Source: Yoonia sp. BS5-3 (lineage in GTDB: Bacteria; Pseudomonadota; Alphaproteobacteria; Rhodobacterales; Rhodobacteraceae). From it: 64,000 nt of DNA. The stretch covers positions 3,188,001 through 3,252,000 of the forward strand of contig NZ_CP150951.2 of assembly GCF_038069655.2 (NCBI RefSeq), in the 5' to 3' direction. The notes below the pieces were generated by a model that had not been told where the DNA came from, searched no databases, and worked only from the letters and a program-made list of their open reading frames with translations. Made by a program: the position numbers and the translations under genes. Below are positions 22,737 through 32,360 of this stretch, in pieces; the stretch's first letter is position 1; each line of letters starts with the position of its first letter.

Positions 22737-23720
22737 TCACAGACACTTAATGCTGTTTTTCCAACCAGCTTGGCTTTCGGATGCAAGGCCGGCCTTGGGA
22801 TCCCCGATTACGGGACACGATCGGCTTTCGACTGTGTCCTGAATCTTTGTAGCCCAATCACACACCTTATTCTGTTCAACGTAGTCGGCACCTAGTCCAG
22901 CGTGGTCGATCAGGCCGTCAATGCCGCTACAGACAAGTTTCCGTCCAGATGCGAGCGTTTCGATCGCAACCAGACCGTAGGCTTCCCAGCGTGATGGCAT
23001 CACAACAGCATCGACTTCGGCATAAGGCGCAACCGGATGAGATGCGAAACCTTCAAAGACGATCCTCGGATCATCCCCAGCCAGTTGCCGCAAGGCTGTC
23101 TCTTCCGGCCCTTCACCATAGATCGAGAGTCTGAGTTCTGGGTTTTCAACTGTACGAAACGCCTGAATGATCACATCAAATCCTTTTTGCCGGTCAAGCC
23201 GTCCGATCGCTCCGAAATGCCGGATCGGTCCCTTCGGACGCGCGATCTTTTCAAATGGCGAAAGATCAACATAGGAGCGGATGACTGTCAGCTTCGCGGG
23301 TTTGACCAGCTGCATCTTTTGAAGCCAGTCGGCTTGTCCTTTGCTCACGGCAATCACTTTGTCAAACAGCCAAAAACCCAGCCGCAAAAGCAGATAAAAT
23401 CGCCCCGTGGACTGCACATTATGTTCTACAAAGCCGCCGGTATAACTGTGTTCTACATGCACAATCTTTGCAAATGGATGGGCCAGCCTCAGCGCCAAAA
23501 GCGCGGGCAATGTGCGCCAACTGATCGACAGATGCGAGACGATCATATTTGCCTTGATCCGGCGCAACATGATCCGGCCGCGTTTGACTTTCAATATCCG
23601 ATGATCTGCGTCTTCTGCCAGATCTGATGATGTGGTCAGATGATCAAGCACCCGCATAACGCCGCCAGCTGTCGTATCATCGATCAGATGCGCGACTTTG
23701 GGCTTTGGTTGCCCAATCAT
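22737..23720 (-). CDS. Glycosyltransferase family 4 (GT-B), probably C-terminally altered
   Basis: The product has 327 residues from an ATG overlapping the stop of the upstream gene (ATGA). GAIGRLDRQKGFDVIIQAF and the later YAEVDAVVMPSRWEAYGLV with an E-x7-E signature (EAYGLVAIE) are typical of GT4/Glycos_transf_1. It would transfer a sugar from a nucleotide donor during repeat-unit assembly. It is somewhat shorter than the 350-380 residues usual for the family. Its last residues run into IS-like sequence carrying AGACACTTA twice, so the end was probably changed by the ISNCY insertion. Confidence 0.85.
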   Translation of the reverse strand: MIGQPKPKVAHLIDDTTAGGVMRVLDHLTTSSDLAEDADHRILKVKRGRIMLRRIKANMIVSHLSISWRTLPALLALRLAHPFAKIVHVEHSYTGGFVEHNVQSTGRFYLLLRLGFWLFDKVIAVSKGQADWLQKMQLVKPAKLTVIRSYVDLSPFEKIARPKGPIRHFGAIGRLDRQKGFDVIIQAFRTVENPELRLSIYGEGPEETALRQLAGDDPRIVFEGFASHPVAPYAEVDAVVMPSRWEAYGLVAIETLASGRKLVCSGIDGLIDHAGLGADYVEQNKVCDWATKIQDTVESRSCPVIGDPKAGLASESQAGWKNSIKCL

Positions 23721-24697
23721 GACTGCACCTGGCGCAAGGCGGACAGACCGCGCAGCGTATTTGGCCCGATGATCCGCATCGCGCCTAAGGCTAGCAGCGT
23801 TTCCAACGACTTCCGAGGCTCTTCGATAAATGTCCGTTTCGATGTCTTCAGCCATGCGGCAGCCCAGAATTTTGCCTTGCCCACATCCATATCGCTGATT
23901 GCACGCCGGCATAGGTAACGGTGCTGGTAGGCGCGCGCGATCGGTGCGTGTTCTGCGAACAGAGCTGGCGCCAGCGGTGTCAATTTCTTGATCATCCGTT
24001 CCCAGGCTGCAAGCTGCTTATCGGTTCCGGCGGATAAGCCGCCCTGGTTAATCCGGTAGCGGGTCAAAAGCCCCCCTACCCCTTCGAACCGCCACCCGGT
24101 TGTCAGGGCAATGCGCAACCAGCATTCGATATCTTCCGATTGCCGAAAGGTTTCATCGAAAAACCAATCGCGCATCATTTCGTGTTTTGGCCGGTACGCG
24201 ATATCGTCAAAGACAGTCCTGCGGATCACCGGCGCAGAGCCATTCCCGATCGGGTTGCGCTTGAGGATATGGGCCGCGCTGATACCCGTCAGGCGCGGCT
24301 TTTGCGCCCGCTTCATCGGCGCACCATTATCATGCATCAGTTGTGAGCCCGCATAGCTGACCCCAACTTTTGGGTTTGCGTTTAGATGCGCGACATGAGC
24401 GGCCAGCTTTGTCGGCTCCCACAGATCATCGGCGTCGCAAAAACCGATATAGGTGCCCTTTGCCGCTGCGATCCCCGTGTTGCGGGCACCGGCAAGGCCC
24501 CGATTAGGCTGCCTGACGATGCGCAGGCGCGGATCATCTGCAAAGCCTTCGGCGATGGAAATCGTATCGTCAGATGATCCGTCATCCACGACGATGATCT
24601 CAAAATCAGCGTAAATCTGGGCAAATAGCGCGGTGAGCGTTTCGGCCAGTGTCGCGCTGACGTTGAAGCTGGGTACAATGATTGAGGCGATGGGCAT
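23717..24697 (-). CDS. Glycosyltransferase family 2
   Basis: The product has 326 residues. The GT-A core is clear: ASIIVPSFNVSATLAETL, then EIIVVDDGSSDDT, QPNRGLAGARNTG and the metal-binding FCDADDLW. The later RQSEDIECWLRIA carries the catalytic acidic residue (ED). It is cytoplasmic and adds a sugar to the lipid-linked repeat unit. It is part of a four-gene minus-strand unit with the flippase and two other transferases. Confidence 0.92.
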   Translation of the reverse strand: MPIASIIVPSFNVSATLAETLTALFAQIYADFEIIVVDDGSSDDTISIAEGFADDPRLRIVRQPNRGLAGARNTGIAAAKGTYIGFCDADDLWEPTKLAAHVAHLNANPKVGVSYAGSQLMHDNGAPMKRAQKPRLTGISAAHILKRNPIGNGSAPVIRRTVFDDIAYRPKHEMMRDWFFDETFRQSEDIECWLRIALTTGWRFEGVGGLLTRYRINQGGLSAGTDKQLAAWERMIKKLTPLAPALFAEHAPIARAYQHRYLCRRAISDMDVGKAKFWAAAWLKTSKRTFIEEPRKSLETLLALGAMRIIGPNTLRGLSALRQVQS

Positions 24698-24709
24698 CGG
24701 GGATATCCT

Positions 24710-25633
24710 TTAATGTGAGAAAAACGCGCGTGAAATGTACCGCGGCAAACCAAGATTGAGCAGCGCGGCAGCTAGTGTCAGAACACCGCGCCGGGGCGGC
24801 GACATGAAACCTTTGGGGCTTTGCAGAAAACCGGCGCAAGCGATCTTAGCCGCCCAGGTCCGATCATGCCCCAGGCGCAAAGCCCGCCGGACCAGATATC
24901 TTTTATGGATCGCTTCGGCCGCGTTTGAAACCGCGACACCAAAGCCTTGCGCCGTCCGAATTGCATGTGCCCGACCGCTTTGCATCGCTGGCAGATCAGC
25001 TGACAGGCCGTTAGGGCTGCTGCGATACCAGACTTGCAAGTTTTGGTTTCCTTGGATGATGCCGCCTTGCCCGACAATGCGGATCAGCCATTCCAGATCC
25101 TCGTTATGCACCACAGCCGGATCAAAACCGCCAAATGCAGCCCAACTTCTACGCCGGATGGTGATGTTGGACATTGTGCAGACCGGGTTTTCGCCCAGAA
25201 GCATCTGAATGCTTAGCGGTATAGTCGGGACCGTTGAGAATACCTGCGCCAGATTGGGATCATCCTGGAAAAATCCAATTTTTCCGAAAGTCGCATCAAC
25301 CTCCAGAGTGCTGAAAATACTTTGTGTTTCAGCAAGCTTATCAGTTGTCCAAAGATCGTCAGCATCGCAAAAAGCAATGTAAGTGCCGCTAGCAAGATGT
25401 GTCGCACCAAAGTTCCGGGCGGCGCTAGGCCCCTTCCCCGGGTTATAGGCCAGCCTGATCCTCCGATCATGCTTGGCGGCATCCGCGATCAAATCGCGCG
25501 TCAGATCCGTTGATCCATCATCCACGCAGATCAGTTCCCACTCTTGACAGGTTTGCGCGCGAATGCTCTCCAAAGTCTGAAGAATGGTTTCCGCCGCATT
25601 GAAGCACGGCATCACGATAGAAAATACAGGCAT
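24710..25633 (-). CDS. Glycosyltransferase family 2
   Basis: The product has 307 residues from the ATG at 25633. FSIVMPCFNAAETILQTL, ICVDDGSTDLTRD, GPSAARNFGATH and FCDADDLW are the GT-A signatures. VHNEDLEWLIRI carries the ED motif. It is a paralogue of the next transferase in the operon and is encoded three bases after the flippase gene. Confidence 0.92.
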   Translation of the reverse strand: MPVFSIVMPCFNAAETILQTLESIRAQTCQEWELICVDDGSTDLTRDLIADAAKHDRRIRLAYNPGKGPSAARNFGATHLASGTYIAFCDADDLWTTDKLAETQSIFSTLEVDATFGKIGFFQDDPNLAQVFSTVPTIPLSIQMLLGENPVCTMSNITIRRRSWAAFGGFDPAVVHNEDLEWLIRIVGQGGIIQGNQNLQVWYRSSPNGLSADLPAMQSGRAHAIRTAQGFGVAVSNAAEAIHKRYLVRRALRLGHDRTWAAKIACAGFLQSPKGFMSPPRRGVLTLAAALLNLGLPRYISRAFFSH

Positions 25634-25635
25634 GT

Positions 25636-26865
25636 TCAAGCCCTTTGAAAGCTGTGGCCGCGATTGGCCAGGATGACGGGAAATGATGCGATTGACATCA
25701 AGGTGAAGGATGTGATTGCGTAGCCAGTGGCCACGGCCAACAGACCAAACGGGACCAGGCATATCGTGCTAAGCGCCAGGCCAAGGGTGATCCCAACTGT
25801 GCCGATAAATTCGACCTGCGGCCGCCCCTCGCTGCGCAGCAAGCCAGACGCTGCTGCCCACAGTGTTGTCGGAATAGCCACAAGGCACAGCACAGAAACG
25901 ATAGCCGACACGTCGTCCCAACCCGATCCAAAGAGGATCGGGACATAGTGCGGTGCCAAGGCCGATTGCAATAACACCGCGGGGGTGATCAAACCCAAGC
26001 CAAGGAACATACTTTGGCGCAACGCAATCGCCTTGTCCTTTGCCCGGCTCAAATGTGGGAACAACACAATTGAGAAAGCCTGTGAGAACGCGTTTGAGAG
26101 GCTTAGCCCCGCATTAAAGGCCATAAAATAGAGCCCCAGCGCGTCGGCCCCCATCATCATCCCAATAATGATCTTATCCGATTGCAGGCGAAGCGCCTTG
26201 ACGATCTCAACACCAAGTACGGCCCACCCGAAGCTGATGAACGGCCCCAATGGCGCAAAACCTGCATGCGCGCTGCGTGTCCAAGGGTGCAGCCGCCGCA
26301 TGGCGATCAGCCAAATCGGTGCGGCCAGAAGCCGTGGCAAGATCAGCGCAATTGCACTGGGCCACATGAAGACAAGGAGCACCGAAATCAGATTGGCACC
26401 GACGATTTGCGCCCCGGCAATCCCAGCTGTCGCCTTCAGCTTTCCGGTCCGCATGGCCAGCGCCGCCTGGACCAGGCCTGCGGGCATAAACAGATACTCA
26501 GCGGCAAGAATGGCGATCAATGCAAACAGCATTGCGCTGCCACCGGAGGCAAAGATCACCGCGCCAATGCCAACCTGCAGAGCGCATAGCGCGAGGCACC
26601 AAACCCAAAAAATGCGATGGGCCGTGGCACATGTTTTCTCTAAGCTGTCATCTGATGCTGCGATAATTCTTTGGCCAACGCCGTTTTCAGTCACGGCCTT
26701 GAGGACATCGCCCGCGGCGAAGGCAGCTGCGGCCAGCCCGATTTCAGTCAGTTCCAATGTCCGCGCCACCGCGATCACAACCAGCAGGCGTGACGCCTTG
26801 GCGGCGACTTCAGACGCCCCATAGGCGATCAGGTTTTGCGCAAGTGTTTGAGTGGTCCACGGCAT
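25636..26865 (-). CDS. Wzx-like polysaccharide flippase (MOP superfamily)
   Basis: The product has 409 residues with about twelve hydrophobic helices. The start NLIAYGASEVAAKASRLL and the mid segment VEIVKALRLQSDKIIIGMMM ... LGLYFMAFN are typical of lipopolysaccharide/exopolysaccharide flippases of the MATE-like/Polysacc_synt group. It would flip lipid-linked repeat units across the inner membrane. It heads the minus-strand operon. The operator-like palindrome at 26964 lies about 100 bases upstream. Confidence 0.88.
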   Translation of the reverse strand: MPWTTQTLAQNLIAYGASEVAAKASRLLVVIAVARTLELTEIGLAAAAFAAGDVLKAVTENGVGQRIIAASDDSLEKTCATAHRIFWVWCLALCALQVGIGAVIFASGGSAMLFALIAILAAEYLFMPAGLVQAALAMRTGKLKATAGIAGAQIVGANLISVLLVFMWPSAIALILPRLLAAPIWLIAMRRLHPWTRSAHAGFAPLGPFISFGWAVLGVEIVKALRLQSDKIIIGMMMGADALGLYFMAFNAGLSLSNAFSQAFSIVLFPHLSRAKDKAIALRQSMFLGLGLITPAVLLQSALAPHYVPILFGSGWDDVSAIVSVLCLVAIPTTLWAAASGLLRSEGRPQVEFIGTVGITLGLALSTICLVPFGLLAVATGYAITSFTLMSIASFPVILANRGHSFQRA

Positions 26866-26963
26866 AGGTCAGGCTTTCATTGCTATGCCCTATCCCTAGC
26901 AAGCCAAGGCGCCTGTCGTCTCGGTCCTGTCTGGCCAGCAGAGCGGGGTAAAAGCCCGCGTAC

Positions 26964-26979
26964 CTATCCGTTTGGATAG
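26964..26979. promoter_or_regulatory. 7-2-7 palindrome, EPS operator site 1
   Basis: CTATCCG-TT-TGGATAG lies in the divergent region between the flippase operon and the wza-type gene. It matches 31419, 33896 and 34619. The spacing of two seven-base half-sites by two bases is that of NarL/LuxR-type regulators. Confidence 0.7.
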
Positions 26980-27060
26980 TTTCGCCTTCTAATTGCGTCA
27001 TAGACGGTTAACCTGTGATCGCTTAACACAGGTAAAGACAGTTCTTAGGTGGGGTGCAGA

Positions 27061-28284
27061 ATGCGCTTGCGTCCATATTTTTCGATTTTCGCCGCCGCAG
27101 TGCTGAGCAGTTGTGCAAGCTATGACGTGCCCGATAATTTAGAGCCCGTTGATGCGGGCGATGGATATCAAGCCCAGTACCGCGCCATAGATGTCACGCG
27201 CAGCAACGCCCAATTTCTACGATCTGCGACGATCAACGCGCGCAAATGCCTGCCGCTGCGCGGCGGGATTGAGGCCCAACAAAATGGCGGCAAAGGCGGT
27301 GGGCTGGCCGCAATCGCGCTGAAAGGCGAGCGGCTGACCCGCAACGATCTGGTTGATATCCGCGTCGGCGATGATGAGACATTCAATGGCGATTATGTCA
27401 TTTCGCGGGATGGGACTTTAAAGTTGCCATTCCTGCGCCCGATCACGGCCCAAGGGCGCACCACCGATGAAATCGAAGATGAGATCGCCCGGCAATTGCT
27501 GGATGATGATTTTTACGCAGATCGTCCGCGTATATCTGTCCGTGTTGCCGATTTTGCATCCGTTACCATCGGCGTGGCTGGCGCGGTGTTTGAACCCCGC
27601 TCTGTCGAAATCGGCGGCGTGCCCGGGGATCAAACGGATGGCCGGCGCCAAGATGCGCTTGGCGCATCGACCGAAGGGCGTAATTTGTCGGCCGCCTTAC
27701 GCGCCGCGGGCGGGGTGCGGCCTGATGCCGATATTTCCGCAGTTGAGGTCCGGCGCGGCGCCACAAAATACACATTGGATATGCGCGGCGTGTTCGAAGG
27801 GCAAAATGTTGTCGATATCATGCTGCTGACCGGGGATGAGATTTCGGTCCCCAGCCGTCAGTGTTTCCAAGAAGATCTGATGCGGCCGACCCCAATCAGC
27901 CCGCCTGGGATTAGCCTGTTTTTGTCCAATCTGACCCAACCTGCCACCGATAACGCCTCTTCCGCGATTGGGCGCAGCGTGCGCGAGGTGCCTTATGGCA
28001 CCCGCTATCTGCAGGCTGTAATCGACAGCAATTGCGTTGGCGGGGCACGCGGCTCTAGCGCGGATCGTTCATCGGTACTGTTTTCGCGCAACCCGGTAAC
28101 AGGCGTTTCTGTGGTGATTGAACGCGATATCGAAGATCTTTTGCGGCGCGCGGACCGTGATGATTTTGACCCCTATCTGCTGCCCGGCGACGCGCTGGCC
28201 TGTTATGATAGTGCAATCACCAATGTTACAGAAATCAGCCGCGTTGTCGGCGTGGTCGGGGCGGCGGTTTTGCTTGGCCAATAA
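27061..28284 (+). CDS. Wza-type polysaccharide export lipoprotein
   Basis: The product has 407 residues from ATG 27061, with AGGTGGGG upstream. The lipobox Val-Leu-Ser-Ser-Cys places the acylated Cys near residue 18. A Poly_export domain (NDLVDIRVGDDETFNGDYVISRDG ... LPFLRPITAQGRTTDEIEDEI) and SLBB-like segments follow. It should form the outer-membrane channel for the polymer. A hydrophobic C-terminal helix (VVGVVGAAVLLG) fits the Wza-like outer-membrane helix. It ends three bases from the convergent kinase gene. Confidence 0.9.
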   Translation: MRLRPYFSIFAAAVLSSCASYDVPDNLEPVDAGDGYQAQYRAIDVTRSNAQFLRSATINARKCLPLRGGIEAQQNGGKGGGLAAIALKGERLTRNDLVDIRVGDDETFNGDYVISRDGTLKLPFLRPITAQGRTTDEIEDEIARQLLDDDFYADRPRISVRVADFASVTIGVAGAVFEPRSVEIGGVPGDQTDGRRQDALGASTEGRNLSAALRAAGGVRPDADISAVEVRRGATKYTLDMRGVFEGQNVVDIMLLTGDEISVPSRQCFQEDLMRPTPISPPGISLFLSNLTQPATDNASSAIGRSVREVPYGTRYLQAVIDSNCVGGARGSSADRSSVLFSRNPVTGVSVVIERDIEDLLRRADRDDFDPYLLPGDALACYDSAITNVTEISRVVGVVGAAVLLGQ

Positions 28285-28287
28285 GCC

Positions 28288-30795
28288 TTAGGGTGCGACG
28301 CCGACCTCCTGCCAGACCTGTTCAATTGCAGCGATCCCGTCATGCATGGTTGCAAGGTCCACTGCCTTCGCCGCATCTTCGATGGCAAGCAATGCCTTGC
28401 GATAGGCATCTACTGAAAAGGTTCCTGCGCTTCCTGCAACCTTGTGACACCGCGCCGCGATCTCGTTTGGTTCTGGAGGTGGATCGCTAAGCAGCCATGT
28501 ATGCAGTTCATCGACTTCAGCCACAAAACGCGCGACCATGATTTGGTAAGTCTCTTCGCCCAAAATCTCACGCATTTCGTTGCGATGCGCAGCTTCTGGT
28601 TCAATAACATCGGCCTTGATCGTATTCACCGCAATATCGTCAATAGCCTGCCGCAAAGCATTTTGCGACAGCGGCTTGATCAGGACGCTATTCATCCCGT
28701 CCTCGAGAAATGCCGCTTGCTCCGACGCCATTGCATTCGCCGTTAAAGCGATGATCGGCGTGTCAGCGCAAATGCCACCACCTTGCCGGATTGCCCGTGT
28801 GGCCGCGCGCCCATCCATGACAGGCATACTAATATCCATCAAAATCAGATCAAATGGGGTTTCCCCAGCCATCTCAACCGCCGCCATGCCGTCATGGGCT
28901 TCTTCAACAGAATGTCCGTCGGCCACAAGCATTTCATGGGCAACCATCCGATTGATTTTATTGTCCTCGACAATCAAAATATGCAGACCGAACAGCGGCT
29001 TAGCCGAATGCTCGGTTTGTGGTTGCTCGGGTTCCGCATCCGTAATGGCCAGCGGCAGCCTGACTTCGAATGTACTGCCCATATCAGGGGCACTGTCCAC
29101 GTCGATCTGCCCGTTCAAAGCAGCAACGGAGCGGCGCACGATACCAAGGCCAAGCCCAGTGCCGCCGACATCGCGGTTATAGGCGACTGTGCCGGTGACG
29201 AAATCGTCAAATATCCGTCCCTGTAGGTCGGCATCCATCCCCTGCCCCGTATCCTGGACACGAAAGACAAAATTTGCCAGATCATCGCTAGTCTTTTCAA
29301 CTTCGACCGTAATGACGACCTTGCCATCACGGGTGAATTTGACGGCATTGCCCACCAGATTGAGCAAAATATGCTGCAGCGCATCTCGATCAGAGCGCAC
29401 CCAATGCGATGGGGGGCCGACCCAGCCCCATTCAATTGTCGTGTTATTGTTGGCCGCCAAACCCGCCTGGCTATCGACAATCGACTGCACTATTGACGCA
29501 ATGTTCAGCGGCTCAGACCGCAATTCGGTGTGTCCAACATCGTAGCGAGATAGATCAAGCACATCGCTTATATGTTGCAGCAACAGATCGCCTGAAGTCT
29601 CCATATTTCGGGTATAGCGCAACTGATTGGGGTTGAGCCTCGTGTCCAAAAGCAGGCTCAAATTTCCAAGCAAACCGTTCAGTGGCGTGCGAATTTCATG
29701 GCTCATCGTGGCGAGAAATTCGGTCTTTAGCCGATCAGCTGCCAAGGCCTGATCACGCGCGGCTGTCAGATCTTTCTCCGCGGCGACCGCCACCGAAATA
29801 TCACGCAAGAACGCTATAAAGATCGTCCCCTCTGTCGTTTCTGCGGTTTGAATGGCTAATTCGACAGGAAATGTTGTACCCGCCTTGTGCTTGGCCTCAA
29901 GCTGCACCCGTCCTTTGCCGACCACCCGTTTTTCACCACCTGCACGCATCCGCGCCATCCCAGCCTCATGCGCGTCCAGCAGGTGACCCGGGACAATCAA
30001 TGGCCCGAGCTTTTGGCCCAAAACATCATCCGACTTATGGCCAAAAATCGTTTCAGCTGCGGTGTTAAAAGCAAGAACCTGCCCTTTCGCATTGGCCACA
30101 ATAACCCCATCAAGCGAGGTTTGAATCACCGTGTCCATGCGCGCGGCGGCCTCTTCGGCCTCGCGTTGTTGCGCGGCGCGTTGCAGGTTCAAACGCCGCA
30201 GATAGAAGACCGTGATGGCAAGCGCCGCAATCAGAACAGCGACAAAGCTGGCAAGTTTGATCAGCGTTTGTGCAAAATCCCGGCGACGTTGATCCGCCTC
30301 GCGCGCAAAAAACTCAAGCGCGGCATTAGCGACCGTTCGTGCGGCAGATCTATTTGATGCCGCGCTGGCTTCAAGCGCGGGCAGCCCTGCCCGCAACACA
30401 TCATCACCCGCATCAATCAATGGTACCGTTTCATCCAAGAACGCCCGCAAGGCGGTCAATGCCTCAGCATAGATCTCATTTTCCATGAGGGGCCGATAGA
30501 CAGTTGCAGATTCGAGAATGTTGATCCGACTGTAGAATACATCAAACCGCCGCCGCAGACGTTGCAGGTCAGTGGCGTCGCCGTCGGCCGATAGACTTAA
30601 TTGCTTCGAAAACTCAAGAAACTCAACCTCTGTCTGTGATAGGGTCCATTGCACGTTGTCCGAATGGGCAGAGCCCAGGTTTTCAAGATCCTGGGCAACT
30701 GAAAACGCCAAAAAGAAGACAATCCCAAGAAGAGGGATGCCTGCCAGGGCGACATACCCGATGCTAAGCCATTGCTTTGCGCGTGGGGCCGCCAT
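28288..30795 (-). CDS. Hybrid sensor histidine kinase with receiver and Hpt domains
   Basis: The product has 835 residues. TM1 is about 10-32, a helical sensor region spans about 33-180, and TM2 is about 183-205. A PAS domain follows (IQTSLDGVIVANAKGQVLAFN). HisKA carries His near 365 (SHEIRTPLNGLLG), and the HATPase has N and G boxes (LVGNAVKFT, GTGLGLGIV). The receiver has Asp near 654 (LILMDISMP) and the Hpt domain has His near 784 (RCHKVAGSAGTFS). This is a full phosphorelay that needs an outside response regulator; the NarL-type protein at 34003 is the obvious partner. It follows the periplasmic protein gene by 32 bases. Confidence 0.93.
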   Translation of the reverse strand: MAAPRAKQWLSIGYVALAGIPLLGIVFFLAFSVAQDLENLGSAHSDNVQWTLSQTEVEFLEFSKQLSLSADGDATDLQRLRRRFDVFYSRINILESATVYRPLMENEIYAEALTALRAFLDETVPLIDAGDDVLRAGLPALEASAASNRSAARTVANAALEFFAREADQRRRDFAQTLIKLASFVAVLIAALAITVFYLRRLNLQRAAQQREAEEAAARMDTVIQTSLDGVIVANAKGQVLAFNTAAETIFGHKSDDVLGQKLGPLIVPGHLLDAHEAGMARMRAGGEKRVVGKGRVQLEAKHKAGTTFPVELAIQTAETTEGTIFIAFLRDISVAVAAEKDLTAARDQALAADRLKTEFLATMSHEIRTPLNGLLGNLSLLLDTRLNPNQLRYTRNMETSGDLLLQHISDVLDLSRYDVGHTELRSEPLNIASIVQSIVDSQAGLAANNNTTIEWGWVGPPSHWVRSDRDALQHILLNLVGNAVKFTRDGKVVITVEVEKTSDDLANFVFRVQDTGQGMDADLQGRIFDDFVTGTVAYNRDVGGTGLGLGIVRRSVAALNGQIDVDSAPDMGSTFEVRLPLAITDAEPEQPQTEHSAKPLFGLHILIVEDNKINRMVAHEMLVADGHSVEEAHDGMAAVEMAGETPFDLILMDISMPVMDGRAATRAIRQGGGICADTPIIALTANAMASEQAAFLEDGMNSVLIKPLSQNALRQAIDDIAVNTIKADVIEPEAAHRNEMREILGEETYQIMVARFVAEVDELHTWLLSDPPPEPNEIAARCHKVAGSAGTFSVDAYRKALLAIEDAAKAVDLATMHDGIAAIEQVWQEVGVAP

Positions 30796-30827
30796 CAGAG
30801 GGCTTTCCTTAAAAACATGTCCCGTTT

Positions 30828-31337
30828 TTATTCGACGATCTCCATACGGTCGAGTTGCCAGATACTTCGCGCATAAATCACCTCAGACCGGTAATCCGCG
30901 TTGCCGTCATAAGGGTAAACCACCCAAAGCGGTCCTTTGTCACGCACTGACATCGTGTCGCCGTTTACCTTATAGGCAACCATCGGCCCGCCTTCGACAG
31001 CGTCTGATACAGGGATTTCAACCGTGTAGTCGTTAATTGCTGTCGCCAGAATAGTGCCTTCTGTGACCCCGAGCTGATCCATCAACACATCGAGCGCAAC
31101 ACCTTCAAATACCTGCACCCCATCCGTCCAAATCGTTGTGGTTTCGAAGGCTGTGCCATCCAAATCGGTCAGCATTTGCATATCAAACTGGGCCGTCCCA
31201 TCGATATTGCTGTGCGATATGGCGCCGCTGACCGTTAAAATGACTTCAGTTTCAGGCATCGCCAGCGTTTCTGCATGGCTTGCTACCGGACTGGCCAATG
31301 CAGCGATCAGGCCGAGCATTTTGATGAAAGACGTCAT
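30828..31337 (-). CDS. Periplasmic protein with a molybdopterin-oxidoreductase-like fold
   Basis: The product has 169 residues from the ATG at 31337, which has CGGAG seven bases upstream. A cleavable signal peptide ends near SHAET. The body (VILTVSGAI ... FDMQMLTDLDG, FEGVALDVLMDQLGV, YTVEIPVSDAVEGGPMVAYKVNGD, GPLWVVYPYD) is the small SUOX/YedY-like fold without the cofactor Cys or the large domain. Such proteins are often encoded next to hybrid kinases and may serve as ligand-binding or redox sensors for them. The triple half-site region at 31408 lies about 70 bases upstream. Confidence 0.7.
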   Translation of the reverse strand: MTSFIKMLGLIAALASPVASHAETLAMPETEVILTVSGAISHSNIDGTAQFDMQMLTDLDGTAFETTTIWTDGVQVFEGVALDVLMDQLGVTEGTILATAINDYTVEIPVSDAVEGGPMVAYKVNGDTMSVRDKGPLWVVYPYDGNADYRSEVIYARSIWQLDRMEIVE

Positions 31338-31407
31338 GTTCAAGCTCCGAAGTAAGGGATGTTGCATCCGTCATGCCACAAATTCGTTGTGAACTCATCA
31401 AAGCAGA

Positions 31408-31438
31408 CGGATAGCCACCTATCCGTTCGGATAGGTGG
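31408..31438. promoter_or_regulatory. EPS operator site 2, three half-sites
   Basis: CGGATAG (31408-31414), CTATCCG (31419-31425) and CGGATAG (31428-31434) are present. The last two, with flanking bases, make a perfect palindrome at 31415-31438 with 11-base arms. The site precedes the periplasmic protein-kinase operon. It also lies seven bases beyond the 3' end of galU, so a role as a galU terminator is possible as well. Confidence 0.7.
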
Positions 31439-31445
31439 CCTGGCA

Positions 31446-32333
31446 TCACGCAACCGCATCCACGGTTGTTTGATGCCCCCTGAGGAAACTTTCATATTCT
31501 GCCCGCAACTCGGGCCGATCCAATGCAAAGGATGTTGTTGCTTGCACGAAACCTTGCACTGACCCGCAATCAAAGCGCTGACCGTCGAACCGGAAACCCG
31601 TGACACCTGCACGCGCCACGTCGGCGTTGATTGCGTCCGTCAACTGAATTTCGCCGCCTGCACCGGGGCCCTGACAAGCCAAACGATCAAAAATCGAAGG
31701 CTCAAGAATATACCGCCCCACAACGGCGAGTGTCGATGGCGCGATATCCGGGCGCGGCTTTTCGACCAAACCGCGTGCTGTGGCGAATTTGCCGGTCTCG
31801 GTTTCGACATCCAGCACACCGTAGGACCCGGTATCGGCACGCGGTACATTCATCGTCGCGACCATGTGGCCGCCTGTTTGGGCATGCGCCGCGACCATTT
31901 GTGCCAACGCACCTTGCGGCGCGCGGATCACATCATCCGGCAGCAGGACGGCAAAGGGTTCGTCCCCGATAACGCGCTGCGCCAGTTTTACCGCATGACC
32001 CAACCCCTTGGGCTGGCTTTGGCGAATGAAGGTCAGCGCGCCTTCGGGCATTCGGGTCGGCGCCAAGGCATCAAGTGCTTTTGTCTTGCCGCTTTTTTTC
32101 AGCCTTTCTTCAAGGGTCGCAGCGGTGTCAAAATAGTCTTCAAGTGCGCCCTTCCCTGCGGCGGTCACAAAGAGAAACTCTTCGATGCCAGCCTGCCGCG
32201 CTTCATCAATCGCGTATTGGATCAGCGGGCGGTCAACAAGAGGCAGCATTTCTTTCGGGATCGATTTGGTTGCTGGAAGAAAACGTGTGCCCATGCCTGC
32301 GACAGGGAAGACGGCTTTGCGAATATGTGTCAT
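31446..32333 (-). CDS. galU: UTP-glucose-1-phosphate uridylyltransferase
   Basis: The product has 295 residues, the usual GalU length. The nucleotide-binding start KAVFPVAGMGTRFLPATKSI and the motif KEMLPLVDRPLIQYAIDEA are diagnostic. FAVLLPDDVI and VEKPRPDIAPS follow. It makes UDP-glucose, the precursor for the UDP-glucose dehydrogenase encoded at 40870. It is co-oriented with the fusion glycosyltransferase upstream, 27 bases away. Confidence 0.96.
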   Translation of the reverse strand: MTHIRKAVFPVAGMGTRFLPATKSIPKEMLPLVDRPLIQYAIDEARQAGIEEFLFVTAAGKGALEDYFDTAATLEERLKKSGKTKALDALAPTRMPEGALTFIRQSQPKGLGHAVKLAQRVIGDEPFAVLLPDDVIRAPQGALAQMVAAHAQTGGHMVATMNVPRADTGSYGVLDVETETGKFATARGLVEKPRPDIAPSTLAVVGRYILEPSIFDRLACQGPGAGGEIQLTDAINADVARAGVTGFRFDGQRFDCGSVQGFVQATTSFALDRPELRAEYESFLRGHQTTVDAVA

Positions 32334-32360
32334 TGGGAGTTCCTTTCGTCGAATTGAGTT

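Noticed and set aside
23037-23627. 196-codon plus-strand frame opposite the GT4 gene
   Set aside because: It has no motif and unnatural composition, and the opposite strand encodes a convincing glycosyltransferase.
28580-29226. Long plus-strand open frames (147 and 200 codons) opposite the hybrid kinase
   Set aside because: They are antisense shadows of the GC-rich kinase gene. The minus-strand product has clear HisKA, HATPase and receiver motifs.
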